27,598 nt of DNA from Akkermansiaceae bacterium (GCA_024233135.1 JACKPZ010000034.1:1-27598); one strand, 5' to 3'. Numbered from the stretch's first letter, positions 1-8,829 are shown. Numbers and translations are program-made. Notes: a model not told the origin generated them from the letters alone.

Positions 1-39
1 GATGATCCAGATGTGGAACCCCTGTCTCCATACAAGCTC

Positions 40-112
40 CTTGGCGGCATGCCAAGGATCCCCGGGTCTGGATGCGCTGAAGTCTCGGACGTATGCCAAG
101 TCCAGACTCCGG
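40..112. repeat. Imperfect palindromic intergenic element
   Basis: A perfect hairpin CTTGGC-ggcat-GCCAAG lies at 40-56. Just downstream, CCGG+GTCTGGA (62-72) pairs with TCCAGAC+T+CCGG (101-112), leaving a single bulged T at 108. The octamer ATGCCAAG is repeated directly at 49-56 and 93-100. No coding frame here looks like a protein. The structure suggests a dispersed palindromic element or an RNA structure. The window edge may cut it, and its function is unknown. Confidence 0.45.
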
Positions 113-189
113 CGGCATGTCCATAGAGCCCGCGCAAGAACCAACCCATGGGCGATCAAACATCGCCCCTCCTCGTTTGAGTTCCTAAC

Positions 190-330
190 GGGAAGCCACG
201 AAAAACACGAAAGTTCACGAAAACCAGAGAGTGGGAGCGGTGGGACGATTCACTCTGCGTGTGAAGGAATCATCTGTCCCATCCCGTTTCTGTTTCGTGT
301 CCTTTCGTGCGTTTCGTGGTTCGCATTTCC
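190..330. repeat. Long inverted repeat with phased CACGAAA heptamers
   Basis: The left arm carries CACGAAA at 197-203, 206-212 and 216-222. The right arm carries the complement TTTCGTG at 293-299, 303-309 and 312-318. The spacings are 9 and 10, then 10 and 9, so the arms mirror each other exactly. The centre is also self-complementary: TGGGAC (241-246) pairs with GTCCCA (276-281), and GATTCAC with GTGAAggAATC. The element sits about 40 bases beyond the beta-galactosidase stop codon, so it could act as a 3' structure for that transcript. It could equally be a dispersed repeat of the genome. Confidence 0.6.
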
Positions 331-369
331 TTCCCTGGGTTCCGCCCAACCAAGCCCGCGTGGGAGCAC

Positions 370-3300
370 CTACTCCGTCTTCTCGATGATCGAAAACTCG
401 CCGACGCAGGCCCATGGGCCGTTGTGGCTTTCGAGGGCTTCGAGGCGGATGTGGCGGGTGGCGAGGGGTTTCCGGAATCGGATTTCGACCATGCCGTCCT
501 TGTTCGGGAGTTTTTGTTTGGCGGCGGGTTTCCATGACTTGCCGTCGTCGCTGACGAGGATGCGGCAGGTCTTGATGCGGCCGTTGTTGGAATCGACGCG
601 CTGGGCGACGGTGACTCCGGCGAGGGTGAGTTCCTTGCCGAGGTCGAGGTCGAGAGTGTGCGGCGGTTTCGGAGCATCGCCCTTCCACTTGGTGTGCCAG
701 TAGGTCGAGGGGTTGTTGTCGATGGCATTCTTCGCGGGTCCCTCGCCGGGTTCTTCGGAAGAGGCTTTCACCGACCAGCCGCTGCGGTCGACGACGGCGT
801 CGAACTTGCGATAGGCGCGCACGCCGGGCACCGCTCCTCCGGGGATGCGGGCGGTCACCATGCCGCCTTTGATGAAGGCGACGGGTGTGGTTGCCTTGAC
901 CGGTTTTTCATTCGAGACCGAGATCTCCGAGCCCTCGCCGGAAGCGGTGACGCCGCCTTGGTTGTCGCGGGTGATGACGGGCACGGGGCCGGCGTCGATG
1001 CGGGTCCAGCTCTCCGCCGGGTCGCTGTCTTTGGCGAGCGGGCGGATGGCGAAACGCAGGGTGCGCGGCACGCTCATCACGCGGTATTTCCCGAGCGTGG
1101 CCGGGCCGCAGGACGCGCCACCGATGCCGGTCTGCGCGGCGTCGATGGTGAGCACGGTTTCCTCCAGTGTGGAGAGTTCCGTCGGGTGCTTCGCGGCGGC
1201 GATCATCTCGTCGGTGTGGTGAAGCGTGGAGAACGAGAACGGCGTGCCGTTGTCCGAGAGGAGCAGGCCGGCGCCGTCCTGATCGGTGATGGCGACCCAG
1301 CGGTTGTCCTCACGGTTGCCCATGAATTGCGGTTTCACATATCCCTCGAAGAAGTCCTTTACGGGTAGCTCATGGCGTCCAATCGCGGAGCCGGTCTTGC
1401 GGTCGTTGTAGTTTTCCCACGGGCCGCGGCCATACCAGGTGACCTGGTCGAGCCCCGGTGCGAGCGACGCGCGGAGGCCGATGCGCGGCAGGACGAGGCT
1501 CATGTCCGCGGGTGAGATCGAGGCATCGACGAGCACGGTGCCATCGGCGAAGAAGGTGTGGGCGATCGCGGTTTCGGCATGGAATCCGCCGCCGCCCGTG
1601 GTGTCGATGAGCGAGGTGATCTGGACGAAACGATCGGCATCCGCCGTGACCATGGTTTGGACGCCCTGGTGTTCCGCCTTGTCGAGGCCGGCCGCGGCCC
1701 AACTGTTGCTCGCGTAGCGGTCGTTGTCGCCGGGGGCGCGGAAGAAGTTCGGCAGCAGGCCCTTGCCGTCCGCGATCATCTCGCGGCCGCCGTATTTCAG
1801 AGAAACCAGCGCGCCGGTCTTGCGGTCGATCTTCGCCGCGAAACCATCGCCCTTTACGGAGAACGCGGCGTCGCTTTCATCGACCGCGGGTTTTCCGGCG
1901 GGCATGGCGAACTCCTTCGCTTCGCCGCCGAGCGGGAACTGCCGCCAAGCGACCTCGTATCCCTTCTCCGCCCAGTCGGTGCCCTCCTTGAGGACCAGCG
2001 AAACCTTGAGCGTATATTCCACGCCGGGTTTGCGGTCGAAGTCGAAGGCCGGGAGCTTCACCTCGCCGGTTGTCCACGGTTGGATCGCCGGCGCGGGGAT
2101 GGTTTTCGAAAACACCTCGCGGCCGTTTCCTTCCACGCGGATGACGAGTTCGTGCCGCTGGTCCGGCGTGGTGTGGAACAACTCGTTGCGGAACGTGAGC
2201 ACACCTTCCTCGAAGGTGAACTCGGCGGGTTGATAGCTCGATTTGACCTGCCATGTCTTGGCGTTCGGCGTGTGGTCGGCGTTGATGATGCCGTTGCAGC
2301 AGAAGTTTCCGTCGTTCGGCTTGTCGCCGAAATCGCCGCCGTAGGCGAAGAACCAATCGTGCCCGTCGGGCGAGACCTGTCCTTCGGGCGCCTTCTTGCG
2401 CAGCCCCTGGTCCACCCAGTCCCAGATGCAGCCGCCGATGAGGCGCTTGTGGGTCTCGAAAGCCTCGACATATTCGTCAAGGTTGCCGGTGGCGTTGCCC
2501 ATCGAGTGGGCGTATTCGCAGATGAAGATGGGACGCTCGGATTTCTGTGCTCCCACCGAGTTGAGCCAATCGACGCCGGCATACATGTGCGAGTCCATGT
2601 CGTCGTGCGGCGACGGATCGGGAAAACGTTCGTATTGGATCGGCCGCGAGCGGTCGAGTTCGCGCAACGTGGCGGAGGCCGCCTCGAAGTTCGCGCCCGG
2701 GCCCGCTTCGTTGCCGAGCGACCAGATGACGACGGACGCGTGGTTCTTGTCGCGCTGGAACATGTCGACCACGCGCTCGACGTGGGCTTTTTTCCACTTC
2801 GGCGGGTGGCTCAGCGAGTCCTCGCCGTAGTAATATCCGTGTGACTCGATGTTCGCCTCGTCGAGCATGTAGATGCCGTAGCGGTCACACAGTTCGAGGA
2901 AACGCGGGTGGTTCGGATAGTGGCTGGTGCGGACGCTGTTGATGTTGAATTTCTTGAACAGGAGCACGTCGTTGAGCATCGACTCGTCGGAGACGTAGCG
3001 GCCGGTGTCCGGGTCGTGTTCGTGGCGGTTCACACCCTTGAAGATGACCGGCTTGCCGTTGACGAGAAACTCGCCTTCCTTGCTGAAGCCGATCTTGCGG
3101 AAACCAACGCGGTGGCGCTGGGCTTCGAGTTCCTTGCCCGTGCCGTCCAGCGTGGTGATGACCAAGGTGTAGAGTTCCGGCGTTTCGCCGCTCCACAGGA
3201 TCGGGGAGGAAAGCGTGCCATCGATGGACAGCTTGGCCTCCGCGCCCGCGGCGACCGGCAGGCTCGCGATCGTGTTCTGCCATGCCACCGACCCGTCGGG

Positions 3301-4155
3301 TGCGAGCAGTTCGAGTTTCGCGGAGACCGTCGAGTCCTTGTCCGTCAGGTTCTTGAGCACCGGGGCGACCGCGAAGGCGGCGGACGAGAAGTCGTCGGCG
3401 AGTTGATAGGTGAACGCGTAGTCGCGCAGCCATGTGGACGGAGTCTGATAGAGCATCACGTCGCGGAAGATGCCGGAGAGGCGCCAGAAGTCCTGGTCTT
3501 CGAGATAGGAACCATCGCTCCAGCGGTAGACCTCGACGGCGAGGGTGTTTTCGCCGGGTTTCAGATAGGGCGTGAGGCGGAACTCGGCGGGCAGGTAGCT
3601 GTCCTGGCTGTAGCCGACCTTCTCGCCGTTCACCCAGAGATAGAATGCGGACTCGACGCCGCCGAAGTGGATGAAGACTTCGCCGCCCTTCCAATCGGCG
3701 GGAATTTCGAAACTGCGTCGGTAGGAACCGACCTCGTTGCGGTTTTCATAGGCCGTCCAATCCTTCGGCGGCTCCGAGGTGACGCGCGGTTCGTCGCGTT
3801 TGAACGGGTAGGTCTGGTTGGTGTAGATCGGCACGCCGTGGCCCTGCGTCTGCCAGTTGCCCGGCACCTTGATGCCGCCCCACGAGGAGACGTCGTAGGA
3901 TGGTTTCTCGAAGCCCTCCGGCCGGTCCTCGGGTTTCTTGGAAAAGCGGAACTTCCAGTCGCCGTTGAGCGACATCACGCGGGACGAGTCGCGCCAGTCT
4001 TTCGCCACGGCGGCATCGCGTCCGGCGAAGGGCAGGGAGAAGGTGCGCGCCGGCTCCTTGTGGATGGCGGTGACCTGTTCGTTTTCCCAGTCGGGGGCCG
4101 CGGCGGACAGGGTAGCGGGCAAAAAACCCAGAAGCGTGATCAATGGCAGTCTCAT
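370..4155 (-). CDS. lacZ: Secreted glycoside hydrolase family 2 beta-galactosidase with C-terminal F5/8-type C domain
   Basis: This 1,261-residue enzyme is predicted to hydrolyse terminal beta-galactosides outside the cytoplasm. A signal peptide (MRLPLITLLGFLPATLSAAA) starts the protein. A GH2 sugar-binding domain spans about 50-235, an Ig-like domain about 240-350 and the TIM barrel about 355-650. The LacZ small-chain beta-sandwich follows at about 790-1070. The acid/base is Glu483 in WSLGNEAGPG and the nucleophile is Glu547 in ICEYAHSMGN; SHYPNHP and WDWVDQGL are also conserved. Residues from about 1127 to the end form a discoidin/F5/8C (CBM32-like) domain that E. coli LacZ lacks, probably for binding polysaccharide. 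The ATG at 4155 places the signal peptide correctly and has no Shine-Dalgarno. pyrD lies 78 bases upstream on the same strand but is functionally unrelated. The family is certain; the natural substrate, possibly an algal or host galactan, is inferred. Confidence 0.95.
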   Translation of the reverse strand: MRLPLITLLGFLPATLSAAAPDWENEQVTAIHKEPARTFSLPFAGRDAAVAKDWRDSSRVMSLNGDWKFRFSKKPEDRPEGFEKPSYDVSSWGGIKVPGNWQTQGHGVPIYTNQTYPFKRDEPRVTSEPPKDWTAYENRNEVGSYRRSFEIPADWKGGEVFIHFGGVESAFYLWVNGEKVGYSQDSYLPAEFRLTPYLKPGENTLAVEVYRWSDGSYLEDQDFWRLSGIFRDVMLYQTPSTWLRDYAFTYQLADDFSSAAFAVAPVLKNLTDKDSTVSAKLELLAPDGSVAWQNTIASLPVAAGAEAKLSIDGTLSSPILWSGETPELYTLVITTLDGTGKELEAQRHRVGFRKIGFSKEGEFLVNGKPVIFKGVNRHEHDPDTGRYVSDESMLNDVLLFKKFNINSVRTSHYPNHPRFLELCDRYGIYMLDEANIESHGYYYGEDSLSHPPKWKKAHVERVVDMFQRDKNHASVVIWSLGNEAGPGANFEAASATLRELDRSRPIQYERFPDPSPHDDMDSHMYAGVDWLNSVGAQKSERPIFICEYAHSMGNATGNLDEYVEAFETHKRLIGGCIWDWVDQGLRKKAPEGQVSPDGHDWFFAYGGDFGDKPNDGNFCCNGIINADHTPNAKTWQVKSSYQPAEFTFEEGVLTFRNELFHTTPDQRHELVIRVEGNGREVFSKTIPAPAIQPWTTGEVKLPAFDFDRKPGVEYTLKVSLVLKEGTDWAEKGYEVAWRQFPLGGEAKEFAMPAGKPAVDESDAAFSVKGDGFAAKIDRKTGALVSLKYGGREMIADGKGLLPNFFRAPGDNDRYASNSWAAAGLDKAEHQGVQTMVTADADRFVQITSLIDTTGGGGFHAETAIAHTFFADGTVLVDASISPADMSLVLPRIGLRASLAPGLDQVTWYGRGPWENYNDRKTGSAIGRHELPVKDFFEGYVKPQFMGNREDNRWVAITDQDGAGLLLSDNGTPFSFSTLHHTDEMIAAAKHPTELSTLEETVLTIDAAQTGIGGASCGPATLGKYRVMSVPRTLRFAIRPLAKDSDPAESWTRIDAGPVPVITRDNQGGVTASGEGSEISVSNEKPVKATTPVAFIKGGMVTARIPGGAVPGVRAYRKFDAVVDRSGWSVKASSEEPGEGPAKNAIDNNPSTYWHTKWKGDAPKPPHTLDLDLGKELTLAGVTVAQRVDSNNGRIKTCRILVSDDGKSWKPAAKQKLPNKDGMVEIRFRKPLATRHIRLEALESHNGPWACVGEFSIIEKTE

Positions 4156-4233
4156 AAGGCGTAGGCGTATGGTTCAAAAAGTCGTGTGAATGGACGGCGC
4201 GAAGGCGAGCGGGCTTTCAGTGAAATCCGGGCA

Positions 4234-5262
4234 TCAGAGATCCCGCGCGATTTCCCGCACCAGGCGCGGACCCTGATAGATGAACGAGGTGTAGATCTGC
4301 ACCAGCGAGGCACCGGCGCGGATTTTCTCCCGCGCGTCCTCGACGGACGAGATCCCGCCCACGCCGATGATCGGAATGCGGCCGCCGAGTTCCGCGGCGA
4401 ATGCGGCCAGCACGTCGGTGCTTTTTCGGAACACCGGTTTGCCGGACAAACCGCCGGCTTCGTTCGCCCGCGGATGGCCGGCGACTGCCTCGCGATCGAG
4501 CGTGGTGTTCGTGGCGATGAGTCCGTCGAGCCCGCCATCGCGAAACACGCGGGCCAGATCCTTGATGTGGGCGTCGTCGAGGTCCGGCGCCACCTTGAAC
4601 AGGAGTGGAACTTGTTTCCCGTGCTCGGCGGCGAGTTTCTCCTGCTCGCGCTTCAGGGTTTCCAAGAGCCGCGCGCTGGCCTCCGCCCCTTGCAGGTCGC
4701 GCAGGCCGGGGGTGTTGGGCGAGGAAAGGTTCACCGCGATGTAGCCGGCCACCGGAAACGCGGCGCGTAGACAGATCAGGTAGTCGTCGGCGGCCTGCTC
4801 GTTGGGAGTAACCTTGTTTTTTCCGATGTTGAAACCGATCACGCCCCGGTAGCGTCGGGAGCGCGAGACGTTCTCGACGCCGGACTCGATGCCCGAGTTG
4901 TTGAAACCCATGCGGTTGATGATTGCCTCGTGGGGGATCAGCCGGAACAGGCGCGGCTTCGGGTTTCCCGGTTGCGGCCGCGGCGTGATGGTGCCGATCT
5001 CGACGTGGCCGAAGCCGAGGCGACCGAGCGCGTCGATCGTGTTTCCCTCCTTGTCGAGCCCGGCCGCGAGGCCGATGCGGTTCGGAAACGTCAGCCCCAT
5101 CACCTCGACCGGGCGGTCGAGCTCCGGGTGGTCCGGAGAAGCGAGGGCGAGCATTCCGGTGGCTTCCGCGGTCCTCAGGCCCGCCATGCTCAGGTGGTGG
5201 GCGGTTTCCGGATCCATGCGGAACAAAACCCGGCGGCACAAGGGATAGAGCGAATCAAGCAC
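4234..5262 (-). CDS. pyrD: Dihydroorotate dehydrogenase (quinone), class 2
   Basis: A 342-residue enzyme that oxidises dihydroorotate to orotate with FMN and passes electrons to quinone. This is the fourth step of de novo pyrimidine synthesis and takes place at the inner membrane. The N-terminal helical segment (about 1-45, LYPLCRRVLFRMDPETAHHLS) is the membrane-associating extension of class 2 enzymes. FMN and substrate motifs follow: GLAAGLDK (65-71), INRMGFNN (115-122), NIGKNK and VNLSSPNTPGLR. By alignment with E. coli, Ser181 is the catalytic base. GVGGIS and GASLVQIYTSFIYQGP near the C-terminus bind the phosphate of FMN. The length matches the family (about 336 in E. coli). The start is a GTG (5260-5262) without a Shine-Dalgarno. 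No other pyr gene is adjacent. Confidence 0.96.
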   Translation of the reverse strand: MLDSLYPLCRRVLFRMDPETAHHLSMAGLRTAEATGMLALASPDHPELDRPVEVMGLTFPNRIGLAAGLDKEGNTIDALGRLGFGHVEIGTITPRPQPGNPKPRLFRLIPHEAIINRMGFNNSGIESGVENVSRSRRYRGVIGFNIGKNKVTPNEQAADDYLICLRAAFPVAGYIAVNLSSPNTPGLRDLQGAEASARLLETLKREQEKLAAEHGKQVPLLFKVAPDLDDAHIKDLARVFRDGGLDGLIATNTTLDREAVAGHPRANEAGGLSGKPVFRKSTDVLAAFAAELGGRIPIIGVGGISSVEDAREKIRAGASLVQIYTSFIYQGPRLVREIARDL

Positions 5263-5633
5263 GGGCGGAACGCTGCGAAACGCGGCCCCGTTTGTCGAAC
5301 GTCCGTTTCCGGCCGCGAAAACCGGTTTTGTGACGAAATCGGCAGAATCACCTCTCGACGCGACAGAGTTTCACGCCATATTGTCTCATATTGCGCGACA
5401 GTTTGTTGCATTTTGCTCGGTAGTTTTTGTTCGGGTGTGACAACTCCCTCCTGAGGAGCGAGTTACCGATTTTGCCGTACGGGCACGGCGCTTGCTGGAC
5501 CTTCCTCCGTGAAACTTCGCCGACGATTCTGGTGAATAAATGTATTTACATCGGCGTTACAAAGGAGAGATCCTGAAAGAAAAAAGAAAGAGGGCGGCCC
5601 CCGTGTCGCTCCAACCCCACACACCACACGACC
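5263..5633. promoter_or_regulatory. Divergent pyrD / sigma-factor intergenic region
   Basis: These 371 bases separate the divergent starts of pyrD and the sigma factor, so both promoters are expected here. I could not place a convincing -35/-10 pair. Visible structure: a perfect 12-bp palindrome AAAACCGGTTTT (5318-5329); CATATTG repeated exactly 10 bases apart (5377-5383 and 5387-5393); the inverted pair TGTC (5382-5385) and GACA (5397-5400); and TGTATTTACA near 5540. A purine-rich leader with AAAGGAGAG lies near 5560-5570, too far upstream to serve the sigma-factor ATG. Confidence 0.4.
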
Positions 5634-6497
5634 ATGGCTTACGAATCTGAAAGCAGCCTGAAGCTCTACCTGAGGGAGATCTCCCGGACTCCCCTGTTGA
5701 GCCCTGAGGAAGAGGTGCAACTCGCCGAGCGGATCAAGAAGGGCGACGCCGAAGCGCGCTCGCACATGATCCGCGCGAACCTCCGACTCGTCGTCAAGAT
5801 CGCGCAAGACTACGCGAACTATGGCATGCCGGTGATGGACCTGATTTCCGAGGGCAACATCGGACTGATGAAAGCCGTCGAACGCTTCGATCCCGAAAAG
5901 GGCGGCAAGCTTTCGACCTACGCCGCATGGTGGATCAAACAATCCATCAAGCGCGCCCTCGCCAACCAGTCGAAAACCATCCGACTCCCCGTCCACATGG
6001 TGGACAAGATCGCCAAGATGCGCCGCATTTCGACAATGCTCACCGAGGCACTCGGCCGCGAGCCGACGGACGAGGAACTCGCCGACGAAATCGGCGTGCC
6101 GCGCCGGAAACTGGCGATGCTCCGCCAAGCCTCGCAACGCCCGACCTCGCTCGATGCGCCGATCAATGACGGCGAAGCGACCGAATACGGGGAGATCATC
6201 CGCGACGAACGCGCCGCCGACCCGCTCGACACGCTTTCCGACAAGAATCTTCACGGCGAACTCGACGGCTTGCTCTCCGTGCTCGACGAGCGCGAACGCA
6301 AGATCATCGACGAGCGTTTCGGCCTCAACGGCAAGAAGGCGCTCACGCTCGAGGAAGTCGGACGCGAGTTCGGCGTCACCCGCGAGCGCATCCGCCAACT
6401 TCAGAACTCCGCGCTCACCAAGATGCGCCGGGCTCTCCGCAAGAAGGAAAAGCCGCTGCCGAAACCGGTGGAAGGCCTCCTGCCTTCGGAAGCCTGA
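5634..6497 (+). CDS. RpoD/SigA-family sigma-70 factor, short form without region 1.1
   Basis: This 287-residue protein directs RNA polymerase to promoters. Region 1.2 covers about 5-37 (SLKLYLREISRTPLLSPEEE). Region 2 covers about 44-121, including DLISEGNIGLMKAVERFDP and the -10 recognition helix (YAAWWIKQSIKRAL), ending in KTIRLPVH. Region 3 covers about 122-200. Region 4 covers about 205-268, with the -35 helix-turn-helix LTLEEVGREFGVTRERIRQL (238-257). Region 1.1 and the non-conserved insertion of E. coli RpoD are absent. The size and layout resemble Bacteroidota primary sigma factors or group 2 factors. Whether it is the main sigma factor or an alternative cannot be told from this window. 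The ATG at 5634 has no Shine-Dalgarno. An intrinsic terminator follows, so the gene is probably a single transcription unit. Confidence 0.93.
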   Translation: MAYESESSLKLYLREISRTPLLSPEEEVQLAERIKKGDAEARSHMIRANLRLVVKIAQDYANYGMPVMDLISEGNIGLMKAVERFDPEKGGKLSTYAAWWIKQSIKRALANQSKTIRLPVHMVDKIAKMRRISTMLTEALGREPTDEELADEIGVPRRKLAMLRQASQRPTSLDAPINDGEATEYGEIIRDERAADPLDTLSDKNLHGELDGLLSVLDERERKIIDERFGLNGKKALTLEEVGREFGVTRERIRQLQNSALTKMRRALRKKEKPLPKPVEGLLPSEA

Positions 6498-6531
6498 CGC
6501 GCCAGCGAGCGCACCGTTCAGCTCATAGTGT

Positions 6532-6566
6532 CAACCGCGGTGGCGACCCCACCGCGGTTGTTTTTT
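6532..6566 (+). terminator. Intrinsic terminator after the sigma factor
   Basis: A perfect 12-bp stem, CAACCGCGGTGG (6532-6543) with CCACCGCGGTTG (6549-6560), encloses a 5-base loop and is followed by TTTTTT (6561-6566). The T-run is on the plus strand, so it terminates the sigma-factor transcript rather than the opposing esterase gene. Confidence 0.92.
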
Positions 6567-6568
6567 GC

Positions 6569-7402
6569 TCAGCGGGTGGACTTGAGGAAAGCGGCGACAG
6601 CCACGGTGGTCGGATCTCCGGGTTTGCCGAGGTCGCGGTTGATGGTGGCGTGGGATTTTCCCGCCACCGGGGTGACGGTGGTTTTCCCGCCGTGGGACTC
6701 CAAGGCATCCGCCAGAAGCTGCGATTGCCGCCTCGAGTCCTGGCGGCGCGCGACGTGCAGGATCAGGAAGGGCGGGGGAGTGGAGGAAACACGCAGCGCC
6801 GGCGAGGCGTCGCGCTGCACTTCCGGATCGTCGGTGAAGGCGTCGTGATACATTTCCTGAAGCCGCGGGATGGCCGGGCCGTCCTTCATCTGCTTCGGAA
6901 CATCGTAGCCCGCGCCATCGAGAAGGATGACGCCCTTGAGGTTTTCCGGTTTCATGCCGGCTTCCTTTTGCCGTTCGCGATCCACCGCGGCGAGGGCGGC
7001 GAGGTGGGCGCCCGCCGAGTGGCCGAGCAGATAGATCTTCTCCGGATCCCCGCCGCGTTTCCCGATGTTCTTCTCCACCCATGCGATGGCCGCGCAAACG
7101 TCCTCGATGTGCGCCGGGTGTTCCACCGCGGGCGAGAGCCGGTAGTTGATGGAAACGACGACGAAGCCCTGGTCGAGAAACCATGAGGTCTTCGGTTGTA
7201 TAAAGCTGGCGTTCGTTTTGTCGCCGATCGACCAGCCGCCGCCGTGGATCGCGACGAGAACCGGGCGCGGAGTTTCCGGTTTCTTGTCCGGCAGATGGAT
7301 GTCGAGTTTCTGCAGCGGGTCGCCGTGTTTCACATACGGGATGTCGCGCAGCACCTTGGCATGGGCGGCGGTGGCGAGGAGCAGCGGCAGCATCCATTTC
7401 AT
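6569..7402 (-). CDS. Secreted alpha/beta-hydrolase, BD-FAE/HSL-like esterase
   Basis: A 277-residue predicted exported carboxylesterase. The signal peptide MKWMLPLLLATAAHA is followed by an alpha/beta-hydrolase fold. The oxyanion motif is HGGGW (53-57). The nucleophile is Ser129 in GHSAG. The likely charge-relay residues are Asp222 (ARRQDSRR) and His251 (GKSHATINR). NYRLSP and HIEDVCAAIAWV are typical of hormone-sensitive-lipase and carbohydrate-esterase-like members. The frame stays open to 7444, but the ATG at 7402 is preferred because it begins the signal peptide directly. The gene is divergent from a TAT-exported oxidoreductase, with 74 bases between them. A role in removing acyl groups from glycans is plausible but inferred from family and neighbours. 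Confidence 0.88.
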   Translation of the reverse strand: MKWMLPLLLATAAHAKVLRDIPYVKHGDPLQKLDIHLPDKKPETPRPVLVAIHGGGWSIGDKTNASFIQPKTSWFLDQGFVVVSINYRLSPAVEHPAHIEDVCAAIAWVEKNIGKRGGDPEKIYLLGHSAGAHLAALAAVDRERQKEAGMKPENLKGVILLDGAGYDVPKQMKDGPAIPRLQEMYHDAFTDDPEVQRDASPALRVSSTPPPFLILHVARRQDSRRQSQLLADALESHGGKTTVTPVAGKSHATINRDLGKPGDPTTVAVAAFLKSTR

Positions 7403-7476
7403 GGAAACTGGAACCCGCGCCGCGGGCGGCGGTTGCGAACGCAAGAGCGCGGCACCGGCTGGCGTATCGGTCCCCG

Positions 7477-8829
7477 ATGAATCTCCTGCTTCCTCGCCGC
7501 GGCTTTCTCACCATGTCGGCCGGCGCCCTCGCGTCGTGGGTCGCCGGTCCCGGAGCCTTCGCCGCCGAGGCGGGCGAGCGCAAGCGCGTGGGCCTCATCG
7601 GCTGCGGCTGGTATGGCAAGTGCGACCTGCTGCGCCTGCTCCAGGTCGCGCCCGTCGAGGTGGTCGCACTGTGCGATGTGGACCGCACGATGTTGGAGGG
7701 GGCGGCGGATCTGATCGCGGGCCGTCAGGTTTCGCGCAAGCGGCCGCGCACGCACGCGGACTTCCGGAAGATGCTGGCGGAGAAGGATCTCGACCTCGTG
7801 TTGATCGCCACGCCGGACCATTGGCACGCGTTGCCCGCCATCGCGGCGATGGAGGCTGGCGCGGACTTGTATTTGCAGAAACCGATCAGCGTTGACGTGT
7901 TGGAGGGTGCCACCATTCTATCAACCGCACGCAGACTCGGACGCGTCGTCCAGGTGGGCACGCAGCGTCGAAGCACGCCGCATCTCATCGAGGCGAAGGA
8001 ACGCTACATCGACACCGGTGCGCTCGGCACCATCGGCCACGTCGAGATGTGCAGCTACTATCACATGCGGGTGCGCGGCAATCCGCCGGACGAGGAGCCG
8101 CCCGCCGGTCTCGATTGGGACTTCTGGTGCGGCCCCGCGCCATTCCGGCCCTTCAACCGGGCGATCCACCCGCGCGGCTGGCGTTCGTTCCGCGAATACG
8201 GCAACGGCATCCTTGGCGACATGTGCATCCACATGCTCGACACCGTGCGTTGGATGCTCGATCTCGGCTGGCCGGAGCGAATCCAGTCGACCGCCGGAAG
8301 CATCATCGACCCCGACTCGATCGCCAACGTGCCGGACACGCAGCACGCGGTGTTCGACTTCGGCGACCTCGCGGCCGTGTGGACGCACCGGACATGGGGC
8401 ACCACTCCGGATCGCGATTTCCCGTGGGCCGCGGTGATCCATGGGGACAAGGGCACGCTCAAACTCAGCGTCCAGCGCTACGAGTTCGTCCCCTTCGGCA
8501 AGGGCGAAACGGTGCGCCGCGAGGTCACCATGGAGCTCGACAAATACCCCGAGGACGCCGACGAGAAGACGCTTGAGAAACACGTCGCCCCTGCGATCCG
8601 CGGCCACATGCGCAACTGGCTCGAAGCGGTCGCCACCCGCGGCAAACCGATCGCCGATGTCGAGCAAGGGCATATCTCCAGCGCCTCGTGCATCCTCGCG
8701 AACATCGCCGCCGACGTGCTCCGCACCCTCGCGTGGGATCCGGAGACGCAGAGCGTCCGCGATGATGAAGCGGCCAGCGCCTTGCTTGCCCGCGCCTACC
8801 GCGAGCCGTGGAAGCACCCGGCTGACTGA
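7477..8829 (+). CDS. TAT-exported Gfo/Idh/MocA family oxidoreductase
   Basis: A 450-residue NAD(P)-dependent sugar or inositol oxidoreductase. The N-terminus has a twin-arginine signal (RRGFLT at 7-12, hydrophobic stretch ending AFAA), so the folded protein is exported. The Rossmann fold carries GCGWYG (42-47). The usual EKP signature is QKP with Lys135, and GDMCIHMLD holds the conserved Asp248 and His252 of the active site. The C-terminal Gfo/Idh/MocA beta-sheet domain includes WDFWCGPAPFRPFN, typical of the large group of exported members in Planctomycetota and Verrucomicrobiota. The ATG at 7477 lacks a Shine-Dalgarno. It shares an upstream region with the divergent esterase and ends 5 bases from the convergent amidase. 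The substrate is unknown; exported members are often linked to glycan catabolism. Confidence 0.93.
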   Translation: MNLLLPRRGFLTMSAGALASWVAGPGAFAAEAGERKRVGLIGCGWYGKCDLLRLLQVAPVEVVALCDVDRTMLEGAADLIAGRQVSRKRPRTHADFRKMLAEKDLDLVLIATPDHWHALPAIAAMEAGADLYLQKPISVDVLEGATILSTARRLGRVVQVGTQRRSTPHLIEAKERYIDTGALGTIGHVEMCSYYHMRVRGNPPDEEPPAGLDWDFWCGPAPFRPFNRAIHPRGWRSFREYGNGILGDMCIHMLDTVRWMLDLGWPERIQSTAGSIIDPDSIANVPDTQHAVFDFGDLAAVWTHRTWGTTPDRDFPWAAVIHGDKGTLKLSVQRYEFVPFGKGETVRREVTMELDKYPEDADEKTLEKHVAPAIRGHMRNWLEAVATRGKPIADVEQGHISSASCILANIAADVLRTLAWDPETQSVRDDEAASALLARAYREPWKHPAD

